DNA of 64,000 bases, from NCBI GenBank assembly GCA_942493135.1, contig OW818684.1:3844001-3908000 (forward strand), read 5' to 3'. The stretch is from Planctellipticum sp942493135. GTDB taxonomy: Bacteria > Planctomycetota > Planctomycetia > Planctomycetales > Planctomycetaceae. Shown in pieces: positions 41,189 through 49,503 of the stretch. Position numbers and translations under genes: made by a program. The first letter of the stretch is position 1. Each line of letters begins with the position of its first letter. Under the pieces are notes generated by a model. It was not told the origin of the DNA. It searched no databases and was given only the letters and a program-made list of their open reading frames with translations.

Positions 41189-41538
41189 GGTTGCGGCCTT
41201 CTTTGCTTCAGCAGAGGACCCCTCGTCCACACCCGCGGGGTCTCGCCCTTGAACTGTTCTGATATCCGGTCGGGTGGCGCCGACCGTGCCGGGCCTGACG
41301 GCCATACCGGCGATGCCTGTTACATCGGTCCCGCCGTCGGAAAGACATCACCATCGGACGAACCGGCACAGGAAGTCTGCACGGCAGGTCGTTCAGCCGC
41401 CTTAGAATCGTCAGGCCGCAAATGCCTTGCCTGACCGGCAAGGTTTAACAGTGTTTCCACCTGCTGACCCGGTGGCTGCTCGCCGGAGCTGCGGCGGCCT
41501 GGGGGCCTCAACCGAGCGGACCGGCGGCCTTTGGCCGT
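41189..41538. other. Intergenic region upstream of the HEAT lipoprotein gene
   Basis: 350 bases between two minus-strand genes. It must contain the HEAT lipoprotein promoter and the 3' region of the small membrane-protein gene. The open frames that cross it are shadows, and no clear hairpin or gene is seen. Confidence 0.55.
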
Positions 41539-41898
41539 CTACCGCGGCGGTCGAGTCCTGGGTCGCGGTCGCAGCAGCAGGATCGCCGCGGTTGCTACGA
41601 CGGCGAGGGGCAGAATCAGCTTCAGCGGAATCCGGAGTCGGGCCACCAGCAGCAACGCCAGCAGTCCTCCCAGCAGATTCCAGATCGAGACGTTGGCCCA
41701 GGCCGGATCGTTCTCGCGACTCGGCAACGCAATCCAGATGGCTGAAAGCAGCACCCCCACGCGCATGAAGGCGCCCTGCCATAAGTCGGCCTGCCCCCCC
41801 AGCTGGGCGAATGCAAGTCCCACCGCGGTCGCCAGGCAGATCAACGCCAGCACGCCCAGCAGTCCGCGATTGACCGGCACTGTCGCAGGAGCTGCCAT
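41539..41898 (-). CDS. Small membrane protein downstream of obg
   Basis: A 119-residue protein with about three to four membrane segments (GLLGVLALICLATAVGLAFAQ, FMRVGVLLSAIWIALP, IWNLLGGLLALLLVARL, LILPLAVVATAAILLLRP) and a basic C-terminus. I cannot assign a family. It starts 43 bases after the obg stop on the same strand, so the two are probably co-transcribed. Confidence 0.65.
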   Translation of the reverse strand: MAAPATVPVNRGLLGVLALICLATAVGLAFAQLGGQADLWQGAFMRVGVLLSAIWIALPSRENDPAWANVSIWNLLGGLLALLLVARLRIPLKLILPLAVVATAAILLLRPRPRTRPPR

Positions 41899-41941
41899 CG
41901 ATCCCCGTCCCGGCGGCTGACGCCACGCTGGGCCGTCCGGC

Positions 41942-42964
41942 TTACGCCGGGCCGGCCGCCTCCCGCTCGTGCTCGTTAACTTCTTCCACGAGCTTCATCG
42001 CCGCCTGCAGCAGTTGCGGCAGTCCCTTGCCGGTCACCGCCGAGATTCGCATGACGGGCCGGCCGATCGTCTCTTCCAGCAGTTCGGCGCAGGCCTCCGC
42101 GTCCAGCAACTCGCACTTGGTAACCACCACCAGCTCCGGGCGCTGCGCCAGCTGCTCATCGTACAGTCGCAGTTCTTCGCGAATTTTGAGGTAGTTCTCG
42201 ATCGGGTCGGTCTGGTCATCCGGCTGCGGTTCGACCAGATGCACCAGCACTTTGGTCCGCTCGACGTGTCGCAGAAACTCGTGTCCCAGCCCAACTCCCG
42301 CGTGCGCCCCTTCGATCAAACCGGGGATATCCGCCAGCACGAACTGCCGGTCGTGACCGACCCGCACCAGCCCCAGGTTCGGAAACTTGGTCGTGAACGG
42401 ATAGTTGGCAATCTGCGGTGTCGCTCGCGACAGCCGGCTGAGCAGCGTCGACTTGCCGGCGTTCGGCTTGCCGATCAGCCCCACGTCGGCGATCACCTTC
42501 AGTTCGAGGAAGACTTCACGGAGCTCGCCCGGCTCACCCGGCGTGAACTCCCGCGGAGCGCGATTGGTCGAACTGGTGAATCGTGTATTACCGCTCCCGC
42601 CGCTCCCGCCATGGGCGACAATCACCTGTTCGCCGTGCTCGACGAGATCCTTCAGCACGTGTCCGCGCTGAGCGTCGCGCAGGATTGTCCCGGTCGGCAC
42701 CCGGATCACGATATCGTCCGCGTTCCGGCCCGATTTCATCGAGCCCTGTCCCGGAAACCCGTTATGGGCATTCCAGTTACGAATTCCAACGAGGTGGACC
42801 AGACTGCCGACATTCTCGTCGGCCTCTATGATCACATGTCCCCCTCTCCCCCCGTCTCCACCGTCCGGACCGCCGCGAGGGACGTGAGATTCCCGACGAA
42901 AGCTGCTGCAGCCATCTCCTCCGTCGCCGGCCTTGCAAACAATTTCAATCTGATCGACGAACAT
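41942..42964 (-). CDS. obg: Obg/CgtA GTPase
   Basis: Obg is an essential GTPase in late 50S ribosome assembly and stress control. The 340-residue protein has the glycine-rich N-terminal OBG fold (residues 1-158: DQIEIVCKAGDGGDGCSSFRRE, GGPDGGDGGRGG, HGGSGGSGNTRF) and a GTPase domain with G1 GKPNAGKST, the switch region NYPFTT, G3 DIPGLIEGAHAGVGLGHEFLRH, G4 VTKCEL (TKxE in place of NKxD) and G5 ISAVTGKG. No C-terminal OCT domain follows, which is common outside Firmicutes. The minus-strand start is preceded by GAGGAAAT. Confidence 0.95.
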   Translation of the reverse strand: MFVDQIEIVCKAGDGGDGCSSFRRESHVPRGGPDGGDGGRGGHVIIEADENVGSLVHLVGIRNWNAHNGFPGQGSMKSGRNADDIVIRVPTGTILRDAQRGHVLKDLVEHGEQVIVAHGGSGGSGNTRFTSSTNRAPREFTPGEPGELREVFLELKVIADVGLIGKPNAGKSTLLSRLSRATPQIANYPFTTKFPNLGLVRVGHDRQFVLADIPGLIEGAHAGVGLGHEFLRHVERTKVLVHLVEPQPDDQTDPIENYLKIREELRLYDEQLAQRPELVVVTKCELLDAEACAELLEETIGRPVMRISAVTGKGLPQLLQAAMKLVEEVNEHEREAAGPA

Positions 42965-43172
42965 GATACGGCGAATTTCCTCGGGGGCGACGGGCCGTCA
43001 CGGGCTTCCGCGAGACCAAACCTCCATTGTGACAGTCCCGGCATTGGATGAGAAGGGACTTGGAATCGAGATCGGGGGCGGGGCGAATTCTCTCGCGTGC
43101 CCGCTGCAACTTGATCTGGTAAGCTCGCACAACCTCTCCTGCCACTCGCAGCAACTTGAAGGACGCCCTTCG

Positions 43173-44126
43173 ATGTCCGTCGTGACCATTCGCGATCTCC
43201 ACTCCGGATCGACCGCCCGAATCGCCCCGGAGCTGGGATTCAACTGCTTCGATTTCCGAGTCGCTCATGCCGGTTCGTTCATCAATGTCCTCGATGCGGT
43301 TTCCGGTTTCGAAGACGGTGGACAGCGGGCCAGCGGCAGCGGAATTCCGATCCTGTTCCCGTTTCCCAACCGCATCCGCCAAGGGCGTTTCGCCTGGGCC
43401 GGTCAGGAGTACGTCATCCCCGGCGCCGACAAATGGGGGAACGCGATCCACGGATTCTGCCTTGACCGCCCCTGGCGTGTGATCGACGTAGGGCCCGATT
43501 TCGTCACCGGGCAGTTTCAGCTCAGCGTCGACGCCCCCGACCGACTATCGTACTGGCCCGCCGATTTTGTTCTGGAAGTGACCTACGAGCTGATTCACAA
43601 TCGCCTGCGCGCCAACTTCCGGATTTCGAACCCATCGACGGTCGATCTCCCCTGGGGGCTCGGAACGCACCCCTACTTCAAATTGCCGCTCGGCGCCGAC
43701 AGCCGCGCGCTGGACTGCACGATCGACGCCCCGGTCAGCCACTGCTGGGAATTGATCGACTGCCTCCCTACCGGCAAGATTCTGCCAGTTCCGGCGGAAA
43801 AAGACCTTCGCGACGGCGTTTATCCCGCGCTCCTGCACTTCGACGACGTCTTCACCGGTGTGGATGTCGTCGGGCCGCAGTTCGACTGTACGATCATCGA
43901 CGAGTTGGCCGGACTGCAGGTCACGCAGACCTGCCCTCCCATCTTCCGCGAACTGGTGGTCTTTACACCTCCCGATCGGAGCGCCGTCTGTCTCGAACCG
44001 TACACTTGTCCGACCGACGCGATCAACCTGGCAGCTCGGGGTCTGGAGACCGGCTGGCGGACCCTGTCTCCCGGCAGTGAATTCCACACCTGGATCGACC
44101 TCACGACTGGGCCGATTCTCGTCTGA
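43173..44126 (+). CDS. Aldose 1-epimerase (galactose mutarotase family)
   Basis: The enzyme interconverts alpha and beta anomers of aldoses. I chose the ATG at 43173, ten bases after GAAGGACG; the frame upstream lies antisense to obg. The 317-residue product has GIPILFPFPNRIRQGRFAWAG, NAIHGFCLDRPW, the catalytic His in WGLGTHPYFKLP and the catalytic Glu in CLEPYTCPTDAINL. These features match the family; the particular sugar is not determined. It is divergent from obg (208 bases) and 139 bases upstream of the first ClC gene. Confidence 0.88.
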   Translation: MSVVTIRDLHSGSTARIAPELGFNCFDFRVAHAGSFINVLDAVSGFEDGGQRASGSGIPILFPFPNRIRQGRFAWAGQEYVIPGADKWGNAIHGFCLDRPWRVIDVGPDFVTGQFQLSVDAPDRLSYWPADFVLEVTYELIHNRLRANFRISNPSTVDLPWGLGTHPYFKLPLGADSRALDCTIDAPVSHCWELIDCLPTGKILPVPAEKDLRDGVYPALLHFDDVFTGVDVVGPQFDCTIIDELAGLQVTQTCPPIFRELVVFTPPDRSAVCLEPYTCPTDAINLAARGLETGWRTLSPGSEFHTWIDLTTGPILV

Positions 44127-44265
44127 ATCGTTCGGGTTCTCAGCGATTATCAGCTCCATTCTCAATCGAAAGGCCTTCGACTTCGACTTCGGCTGTGGAA
44201 GTTGTGAGGCGACCGCGTTGGCTGTTACAGTTCGCGGAACGAACTGCAACCAAACGGGAGCAACA

Positions 44266-46140
44266 ATGGTCTGGACACGCGGCCTCAACGCGATTGCGCG
44301 GGCCTTTGACCTGCGTTCGAGCGCGAAGTGGCTGTTTCTGTCGGGACTGGTCGGCGTCGTCGCCGGCCTGGGAGCGATTGCCTTCCAGGTCCTCAGTCAG
44401 GCCGTCATCCACCACGCGCTGGTCGGTCTGGCTGGATACGTACCGGGGGAGACCGCGGGCGAGCATTCGACATGGGGACCCGTCGAGACGACGCTCTCGC
44501 CGGTCTGGATGATTCTTGTCCTTGTGGCCGGCGGCCTGATCTCCGGCTGGCTGGTCCAGACGTTTGCGCCGGAAGCCGAAGGTCACGGCACCGATGCCGC
44601 GATCGAGGCCTTTCACCAGAAAGGGGGCCGGATTCGCCGCCGGATCCCCATCATCAAGACGCTCGCGTCCGCCGTGACCATTGGCACCGGCGGCTCGGGG
44701 GGCCGCGAAGGTCCCATTGCCCAGATCGGAGCCGGTTTTGGCTCCGCACTGGCGACCGCCCTCAAACTCTCGGTCCGGGATCGTCGCATTCTCCTGGCGG
44801 CCGGCATGGGAGCCGGCGTCGGCGCCATCTTTCGAGCCCCCCTCGCCGGCGCGCTCTTCGCGGGCGAGATCCTCTATCGCGAAGCCGACCTCGAAACCGA
44901 CGTCGTGGTGCCGTCCGCCATCTCCTCGATCGTCGCCTACAGCGTCTTTGCACTCTCACTTCCGCCCGACAAACGATTTACGCCGCTGTTCGGCGCGCGG
45001 CTCAACTACGAAATGTCGTCATTCGTCGAGCTGATTCCGATGGCCATCCTCGCCGGCCTGCTCGTGCTGGTGGGCATCCTGTACATCAAGTCGTTTTACG
45101 GTCTGCACAACGCCTTCAAGCGCCTGCCAATGCCGGCGATCTTCAAGCCGGCCCTGGGCGCCGGGTTGACCGGGCTGGTGGCTCTGGCCTTTTTCTGGTG
45201 GATGGACTTCGACCAGCGGACGCTGGCCGTCCTTGCCACCGGCTATGGCGTCCTCCAGCAGTCGCTCAACCCGACCGGACCGTCCGGCATTCCGGCTGTC
45301 CCGGCGGTACTGCTGTTTTCCATTGCCATCATGAAAATCTTGACGACCTCGCTGACCATCGGTTCCGGAGGGTCGGGAGGCGTGTTCGGGCCGTCGATGG
45401 TCATCGGCGGCTGTGTCGGAGCCGCCTTCGGCCAGACGCTGCATCATCTGTTTCCGACTCTGGCCGCAGACCCGCAGGTCTATGCGATCGTCGGTATGGC
45501 AGGGTTCTTTGCCGGTTGCGCCCACGCTCCGCTGTCGACGATCATCATGGTTTCCGAAATGACCGGCAGTTACAAACTGCTCCTGCCATCCATGTGGGTC
45601 TGCATGCTCTGCTTCCTGTTTGGCCGCCGCTGGTCGCTCTACAGCAAGCAGGTTCCCTCCCGGCTGGAGTCTCCCGCCCACCGGGGCGACTTCCTGTTCG
45701 ATGTCCTGGAAGGCCTGCGCGTCTCGAATGTCCCGCTCAAAGAGCGTCTCACGATTCAGGAATCGATGACGCTGGAAGACATTACGCACCTGATTCCCGA
45801 GACGCGCCAGAACTATTTTCCGGTCGTCGACGTCGACGGGGGACTGGTGGGAGTCTTCTCGACGGACGACATTCGCTCGTATCTCTACGATGAAACGCTC
45901 TGGCGCCTGGCCGTCGCGCGGGACGTCATGTCGACCCAGCTCCTGACCGTGACCCCCGAAGACGATCTGGATTCGGCCATGCGGAAGTTTACCCAGCTGA
46001 ACCTCGACGAACTCCCGGTCGTCGAAGCGCACAATCCTCGCCGCCTGAAGGGGATGCTGCGACGCAAAGACGTCATTTCCGTCTACAACCGGCGGGTTCT
46101 GGAACAGCGTCTGGCCGTGAAAGCGGAAGAATCCGCTTGA
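44266..46140 (+). CDS. ClC-family chloride channel/antiporter with tandem CBS domains (first copy)
   Basis: A 624-residue membrane protein. The ATG at 44266 has GGGAG five bases upstream. The ClC core spans about residues 20-440: GHGTDAAIEAFH in place of GSGIP, TGGSGGREGPIAQIG with the external gate Glu148, a selectivity region with GSGGSGGVFGPSMVIGG, and AGFFAGCAHAPLSTIIMVSEMTG. The position of the inner proton glutamate of E. coli ClC-ec1 (second Glu of IIEEM) reads Ile here (LFAGEILY). Two CBS domains follow (about 480-600: LIPETRQNYFPVVDVDGGLVG, LNLDELPVVEAHNPRRLKG), which usually bind adenine nucleotides and control gating. Confidence 0.92.
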   Translation: MVWTRGLNAIARAFDLRSSAKWLFLSGLVGVVAGLGAIAFQVLSQAVIHHALVGLAGYVPGETAGEHSTWGPVETTLSPVWMILVLVAGGLISGWLVQTFAPEAEGHGTDAAIEAFHQKGGRIRRRIPIIKTLASAVTIGTGGSGGREGPIAQIGAGFGSALATALKLSVRDRRILLAAGMGAGVGAIFRAPLAGALFAGEILYREADLETDVVVPSAISSIVAYSVFALSLPPDKRFTPLFGARLNYEMSSFVELIPMAILAGLLVLVGILYIKSFYGLHNAFKRLPMPAIFKPALGAGLTGLVALAFFWWMDFDQRTLAVLATGYGVLQQSLNPTGPSGIPAVPAVLLFSIAIMKILTTSLTIGSGGSGGVFGPSMVIGGCVGAAFGQTLHHLFPTLAADPQVYAIVGMAGFFAGCAHAPLSTIIMVSEMTGSYKLLLPSMWVCMLCFLFGRRWSLYSKQVPSRLESPAHRGDFLFDVLEGLRVSNVPLKERLTIQESMTLEDITHLIPETRQNYFPVVDVDGGLVGVFSTDDIRSYLYDETLWRLAVARDVMSTQLLTVTPEDDLDSAMRKFTQLNLDELPVVEAHNPRRLKGMLRRKDVISVYNRRVLEQRLAVKAEESA

Positions 46141-46276
46141 AACGGGGCTTCAAACAGGGAGGTCTGCGGGAAACGGGGTGAGATTTGGCCGGGGATTGCG
46201 ATTGTCGCAACCCCCTCCCCGAGACTATCCTCCCGCTCGAATCCGCCGCGTTTCGCTCGCTGCTCAGGGAACAAGG

Positions 46277-47110
46277 ATGTTCCGCCGGTCGTTGCTGCTC
46301 GTTCTTAGCTTGTCCGCCCTCTCGGCGGCCGGCTGCTTCGCGCGCAATCGGACCACCGATTACCTGCAGGCTCAACTGCGCGTGCAGGAGCAGAGCCTGA
46401 CCGATCTGCAGACGCAGCTCGACAAGACCGTCTCCGACCTGCAGCTCGCCCGTCGCGAAGTCGACAGTCTCCGAACCCAGCTGGCCGAGTCGGGCCAGTC
46501 GCAACTGCCCGCAGAACAGGCCGCCGTCCTCCTCCGCGTCTCCGACGTGAAGATCAACAGCATGCTCACCAGCGGCCTGAACGAAGACGGCAAACCCGGG
46601 GACGACCGGATCGTCGTTCACTTTGCACCGTACGATGACGACGGCGAAGTCGTCAAACTCCCGGGGCGAATCCGCATCACCGCCCAGGACCCCGCTCTGA
46701 ACGAGGACGAACGGACCGTTGGCACCTGGTCGTTTACCGCCGAGGAATGCCGCAAGCACTGGGTCCGCGGGTTTCTGGGTTCCGGCTATCAGTTCGCTCT
46801 CGAACTGGCCAAGCCCCCGGTCCACACCGATCTGGTCGTGCAACTGACCCTCGACACCCCCGACGGACGCTCGTTCAACGCCACTCACATCGTCCGTGTC
46901 CGTCCCGAGGAACACTCGCCGATCGCCGAGCGCGTCCCCCGTCCTGGTCTGGACGAATTCGAGGGCGTCACCCGCACCGGCGCTGCGACGCCGGATACAG
47001 CGGCGCCAACGACGGCCCTCAAGCCGGCCCGACTTCCGCCCCCTCCGCCACCCGCCCCGATCCAGGACTCGACCAACTGGACCGAGTCCGAGATCCCCAC
47101 CCGGCGTTAG
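46277..47110 (+). CDS. Coiled-coil lipoprotein
   Basis: Translation from the ATG at 46277 (AAGG just upstream) gives a lipoprotein signal (RRSLLLVLSLSALSAAGC, lipid Cys at residue 20), then a coiled coil of about 55 residues (LQAQLRVQEQSLTDLQTQLD, QLARREVDSLRTQLAES) and a beta-rich domain (about 85-215) with VKLPGRIRITAQDPAL and VVQLTLDTPDGRSF. The end is proline-rich. The 277-residue protein is probably an envelope scaffold tethered to a membrane; I know no function for the family. It lies 136 bases downstream of the ClC gene. Confidence 0.75.
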   Translation: MFRRSLLLVLSLSALSAAGCFARNRTTDYLQAQLRVQEQSLTDLQTQLDKTVSDLQLARREVDSLRTQLAESGQSQLPAEQAAVLLRVSDVKINSMLTSGLNEDGKPGDDRIVVHFAPYDDDGEVVKLPGRIRITAQDPALNEDERTVGTWSFTAEECRKHWVRGFLGSGYQFALELAKPPVHTDLVVQLTLDTPDGRSFNATHIVRVRPEEHSPIAERVPRPGLDEFEGVTRTGAATPDTAAPTTALKPARLPPPPPPAPIQDSTNWTESEIPTRR

Positions 47111-47542
47111 GTCGCGTTCGGATTCGGTCTCCGGAGCGTCCTTCCAGTCGACAGCAGACAGCAACGCCCGTTCCGACAATGTGGTCGCACGAATCGTAGC
47201 CCAACCGCCTTTTGAGCGGTTGGCGGCTGGGGATTCGGAGTGTCAAATCGGTAGAACTACCGCCAATACAGACCGCAAATTCATAACAACCTTACCGATG
47301 GCGCGGTGAACGACGCATACGGTTGTGCTCGTCTTTGTCGGTCGATCTGACAGGATCGTCAGCGGTCTGGACCGACTCGCGACCTGACGATGTCGCCAAT
47401 CCTCAATCGCCGCCACGACTTCGATTCTCAATCTATTCTCGAAAAGAGATGCGATGGCGCGAAGCGGCGGTCCGCACGTGCATTGCATTCCAGAATCGAC
47501 ATCGTAGCGCTCACCGTGTTGTTTCTTCCGGAGGATCTTCCC
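47111..47542. other. Intergenic region upstream of the diguanylate cyclase gene
   Basis: 432 bases between two plus-strand genes. The first part has an 8-bp hairpin (47201-47208 with 47216-47223) that may close the lipoprotein transcript. The rest is AT-richer and should contain the cyclase promoter. In-frame extensions of the cyclase into this region lack coding character. Confidence 0.55.
47530..47535 (+). promoter_or_regulatory. Ribosome binding site deciding the cyclase start
   Basis: GGAGGA seven bases before the GTG at 47543 fixes that codon as the start, in preference to an ATG 51 codons upstream with no such site. Confidence 0.8.
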
Positions 47543-48622
47543 GTGCCTCGGCGACCATTCCCCGTGCCCGAAGTGGACGAACTCGAAATCAGCCGCAAGC
47601 TGTCGATGTTCGGCCTGACCCAGGATGATGTCCGGCGGCTGTCAATTGCCGTACCGACGATCAGGCTCCACATTGATGAAATCATCAACGCCTTCTACGC
47701 CCACGTCAGCGAGTTTCCCGAACTGGTTCAGTTCATCCCGGATTTGAATACGCTCCGCGGCCTGCGAATCGCCATGAAGAACTACGTCAGTGGCTTCGGA
47801 GCCGGGTTCAATACGCCCGAATACTTCGCCCGCCAGCGACGCGTGGGCATGGTTCACGAAAAGATCGGCATCCGCCCAGGCTGGTACATGGCGGCCTTTA
47901 CCTACCTCGGCATGACCATCAAGTCGTTTGTCACCCGGGAATTCACGGGGCCGCCGAGGGATCTGGCCGAGATCCTGGAAAGCATCCAGAAGATCTGCCA
48001 GCTCGACGCCACCCTCGCGATCGAAGCCTATCACCTCTCCGCGATGGAGCGCATCGAAGGACTGATGACTCAACTGGAACGGGACCAGGACGAAATCCGA
48101 CGAATCGCACAGACGGACCCGCTCACCGGCCTGCTCAACCGACGCTACTTTCTCGAAAAACTGGAGGCCGAGTTCCATCGATGCAAGAGCTTCGGCCGGC
48201 CACTGTGCGTCATGCTGCTCGATCTCGACAACTTCAAATCGATCAACGACCGCTACGGGCATCCCGTCGGCGATGATGTCCTGCAGGCCACGGGACAGGT
48301 GCTCCGCGAAAATGTCCGCCGAACCGACTGGTGTGGACGAATCGGCGGCGAGGAACTGGCGATCGTGTTGCCCGAGTGCAATCTGTCCACGGCCAACCTG
48401 ATCGGCGACCGGATTCGACTGGCGATCCGGTCGCTGGAGTTCGGCGAAGAGTCGACGCGGTTTTCGCCCAGCGTCAGTATCGGCCTCTGCGGAATCACGT
48501 ACGATTTTCACGAGTCGTCGGCAATGCTGAAACTGGCGGACGACGCCCTCTATCGGGCCAAAAAGAGTGGGAAAAACCGAGTCTGCATCGGCGGTCAGCC
48601 GGTCATGGTAACCAGCTCATAG
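47543..48622 (+). CDS. Globin-coupled diguanylate cyclase (protoglobin-GGDEF)
   Basis: This enzyme should make cyclic di-GMP in response to oxygen or another haem ligand. The GTG start gives 359 residues. Residues about 10-165 match the globin-coupled sensor fold: INAFYAHVSEFPELVQFI, RQRRVGMVHEKIGIRPGWYM with the proximal haem ligand His105, then FVTREFTGPPRDLAEIL. A helical linker (AMERIEGLMTQLERDQDEIR) leads to a GGDEF domain (about 195-350) with DPLTGLLNRRYF, LLDLDNFKSINDRYGHPVGDDVL and the active site GRIGGEELAIVLPE (GGEEL at about 268-272). The inhibitory site RxxD is present as RRTD, five residues before GGEEL. Substrate-binding residues are intact, so activity with product inhibition is expected. 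A hairpin follows the gene. Confidence 0.9.
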   Translation: MPRRPFPVPEVDELEISRKLSMFGLTQDDVRRLSIAVPTIRLHIDEIINAFYAHVSEFPELVQFIPDLNTLRGLRIAMKNYVSGFGAGFNTPEYFARQRRVGMVHEKIGIRPGWYMAAFTYLGMTIKSFVTREFTGPPRDLAEILESIQKICQLDATLAIEAYHLSAMERIEGLMTQLERDQDEIRRIAQTDPLTGLLNRRYFLEKLEAEFHRCKSFGRPLCVMLLDLDNFKSINDRYGHPVGDDVLQATGQVLRENVRRTDWCGRIGGEELAIVLPECNLSTANLIGDRIRLAIRSLEFGEESTRFSPSVSIGLCGITYDFHESSAMLKLADDALYRAKKSGKNRVCIGGQPVMVTSS

Positions 48623-48927
48623 CGCGTCGCGCAGCCACACCAACCGCAGGAACCGGGGCCGGGACTCGAAAGTAACGAGCCCCGGCCCCGGTTCGCGTTT
48701 GCTGCCGAAGTCGCAGCTCATTACGCTGAAAATACTTACATCTGCAACCGCGGTGTCCTGCCCAGACGTCTTGATGAAGAGTCTTCAAGAAATCTTTGTC
48801 AGACCGCGCTGCATCCGGACTCCGCCGGCGTCCTGAGGGTTAGAAGGACCGGACAACACTGTCCCGCAGACGACGTCGACCGCGCCGCGAACGGTCGGCA
48901 CGACGACTCCGGATTCTCGAGGCTGCA
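48623..48927. other. Intergenic region upstream of the ECF sigma gene
   Basis: 305 bases. Apart from the terminator hairpin at 48650-48694, no gene is seen. The part after about 48715 is AT-richer and should hold the promoter of the sigma factor/kinase pair. Confidence 0.55.
48650..48694 (+). terminator. GC-rich hairpin after the diguanylate cyclase gene
   Basis: A perfect 14-bp stem (48650-48663 with 48681-48694) encloses a 17-base loop that has a further short CTCG/CGAG pairing. The tail GCGTTTGCTG is only weakly T-rich, so it may be a less efficient or factor-assisted terminator. Confidence 0.7.
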
Positions 48928-49503
48928 GTGAGCGATTCCCCCCGCACCGCCCGCCCCCTGGAAGACTACCGCGAGTATCTCGGGTTGCTGGCCCGTCTGC
49001 AGCTCGGCACGCGGCTCCGATCCAAGCTGGATGCCTCCGACATCGTCCAGCAGGCCATCCTGCAGGCCCACACCGCCCGCGATCAATTTCGCGGTTCGAG
49101 CGAGGCGGAATGGCTGGGCTGGCTCCGCGCTATTCTCGCCAACGCTCTGGCCAGCTCCGCCCGCAAGTTCTCCGCAGAGGCCCGCGACCTGGGCCGCGAA
49201 CGCTCGCTGGAGGCTGCCCTCGACCAGTCGTCATCCCGACTGGCCTGTCTCCTCTCGGCTGACCAGACGTCCCCCAGCCAGGGGGCCGTGCGGGCGGAAG
49301 AAGTCCTCGGACTCGCTCACGCGATGGCGGCACTTCCCGAAGACCAGCGGCGGGTCATCGAGCTGCACCACCTCAAGGGACTGCCCGTGGCCGAGGTCGC
49401 CGACGTTCTGGGAAAAAGCCGACCGGCCGTTGCAGGCCTGCTGTTCCGGGCTCTGAAAGCGCTGCGGAGTCAACTGGACGACCGCGAAGGGAGCCAGGCA
49501 TGA
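48928..49503 (+). CDS. ECF-type RNA polymerase sigma factor (planctomycete type)
   Basis: An ECF sigma factor of 191 residues beginning at GTG 48928. Region 2 runs from about residue 10 to 80 (YREYLGLLARLQLGTRLRSKLDASDIVQQ, EWLGWLRAILANALASSARKF) and region 4 from about 125 to 180 (LPEDQRRVIELHHLKGLPVAEVADVLGKSRPAVAGLLFRALKAL, a helix-turn-helix for the -35 element). The wording of region 2 is that of sigma factors frequent in planctomycetes and often paired with protein kinases instead of anti-sigma factors. The stop overlaps the start of the kinase gene (ATGA), so the two are translated in step and probably act together. Confidence 0.93.
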   Translation: MSDSPRTARPLEDYREYLGLLARLQLGTRLRSKLDASDIVQQAILQAHTARDQFRGSSEAEWLGWLRAILANALASSARKFSAEARDLGRERSLEAALDQSSSRLACLLSADQTSPSQGAVRAEEVLGLAHAMAALPEDQRRVIELHHLKGLPVAEVADVLGKSRPAVAGLLFRALKALRSQLDDREGSQA

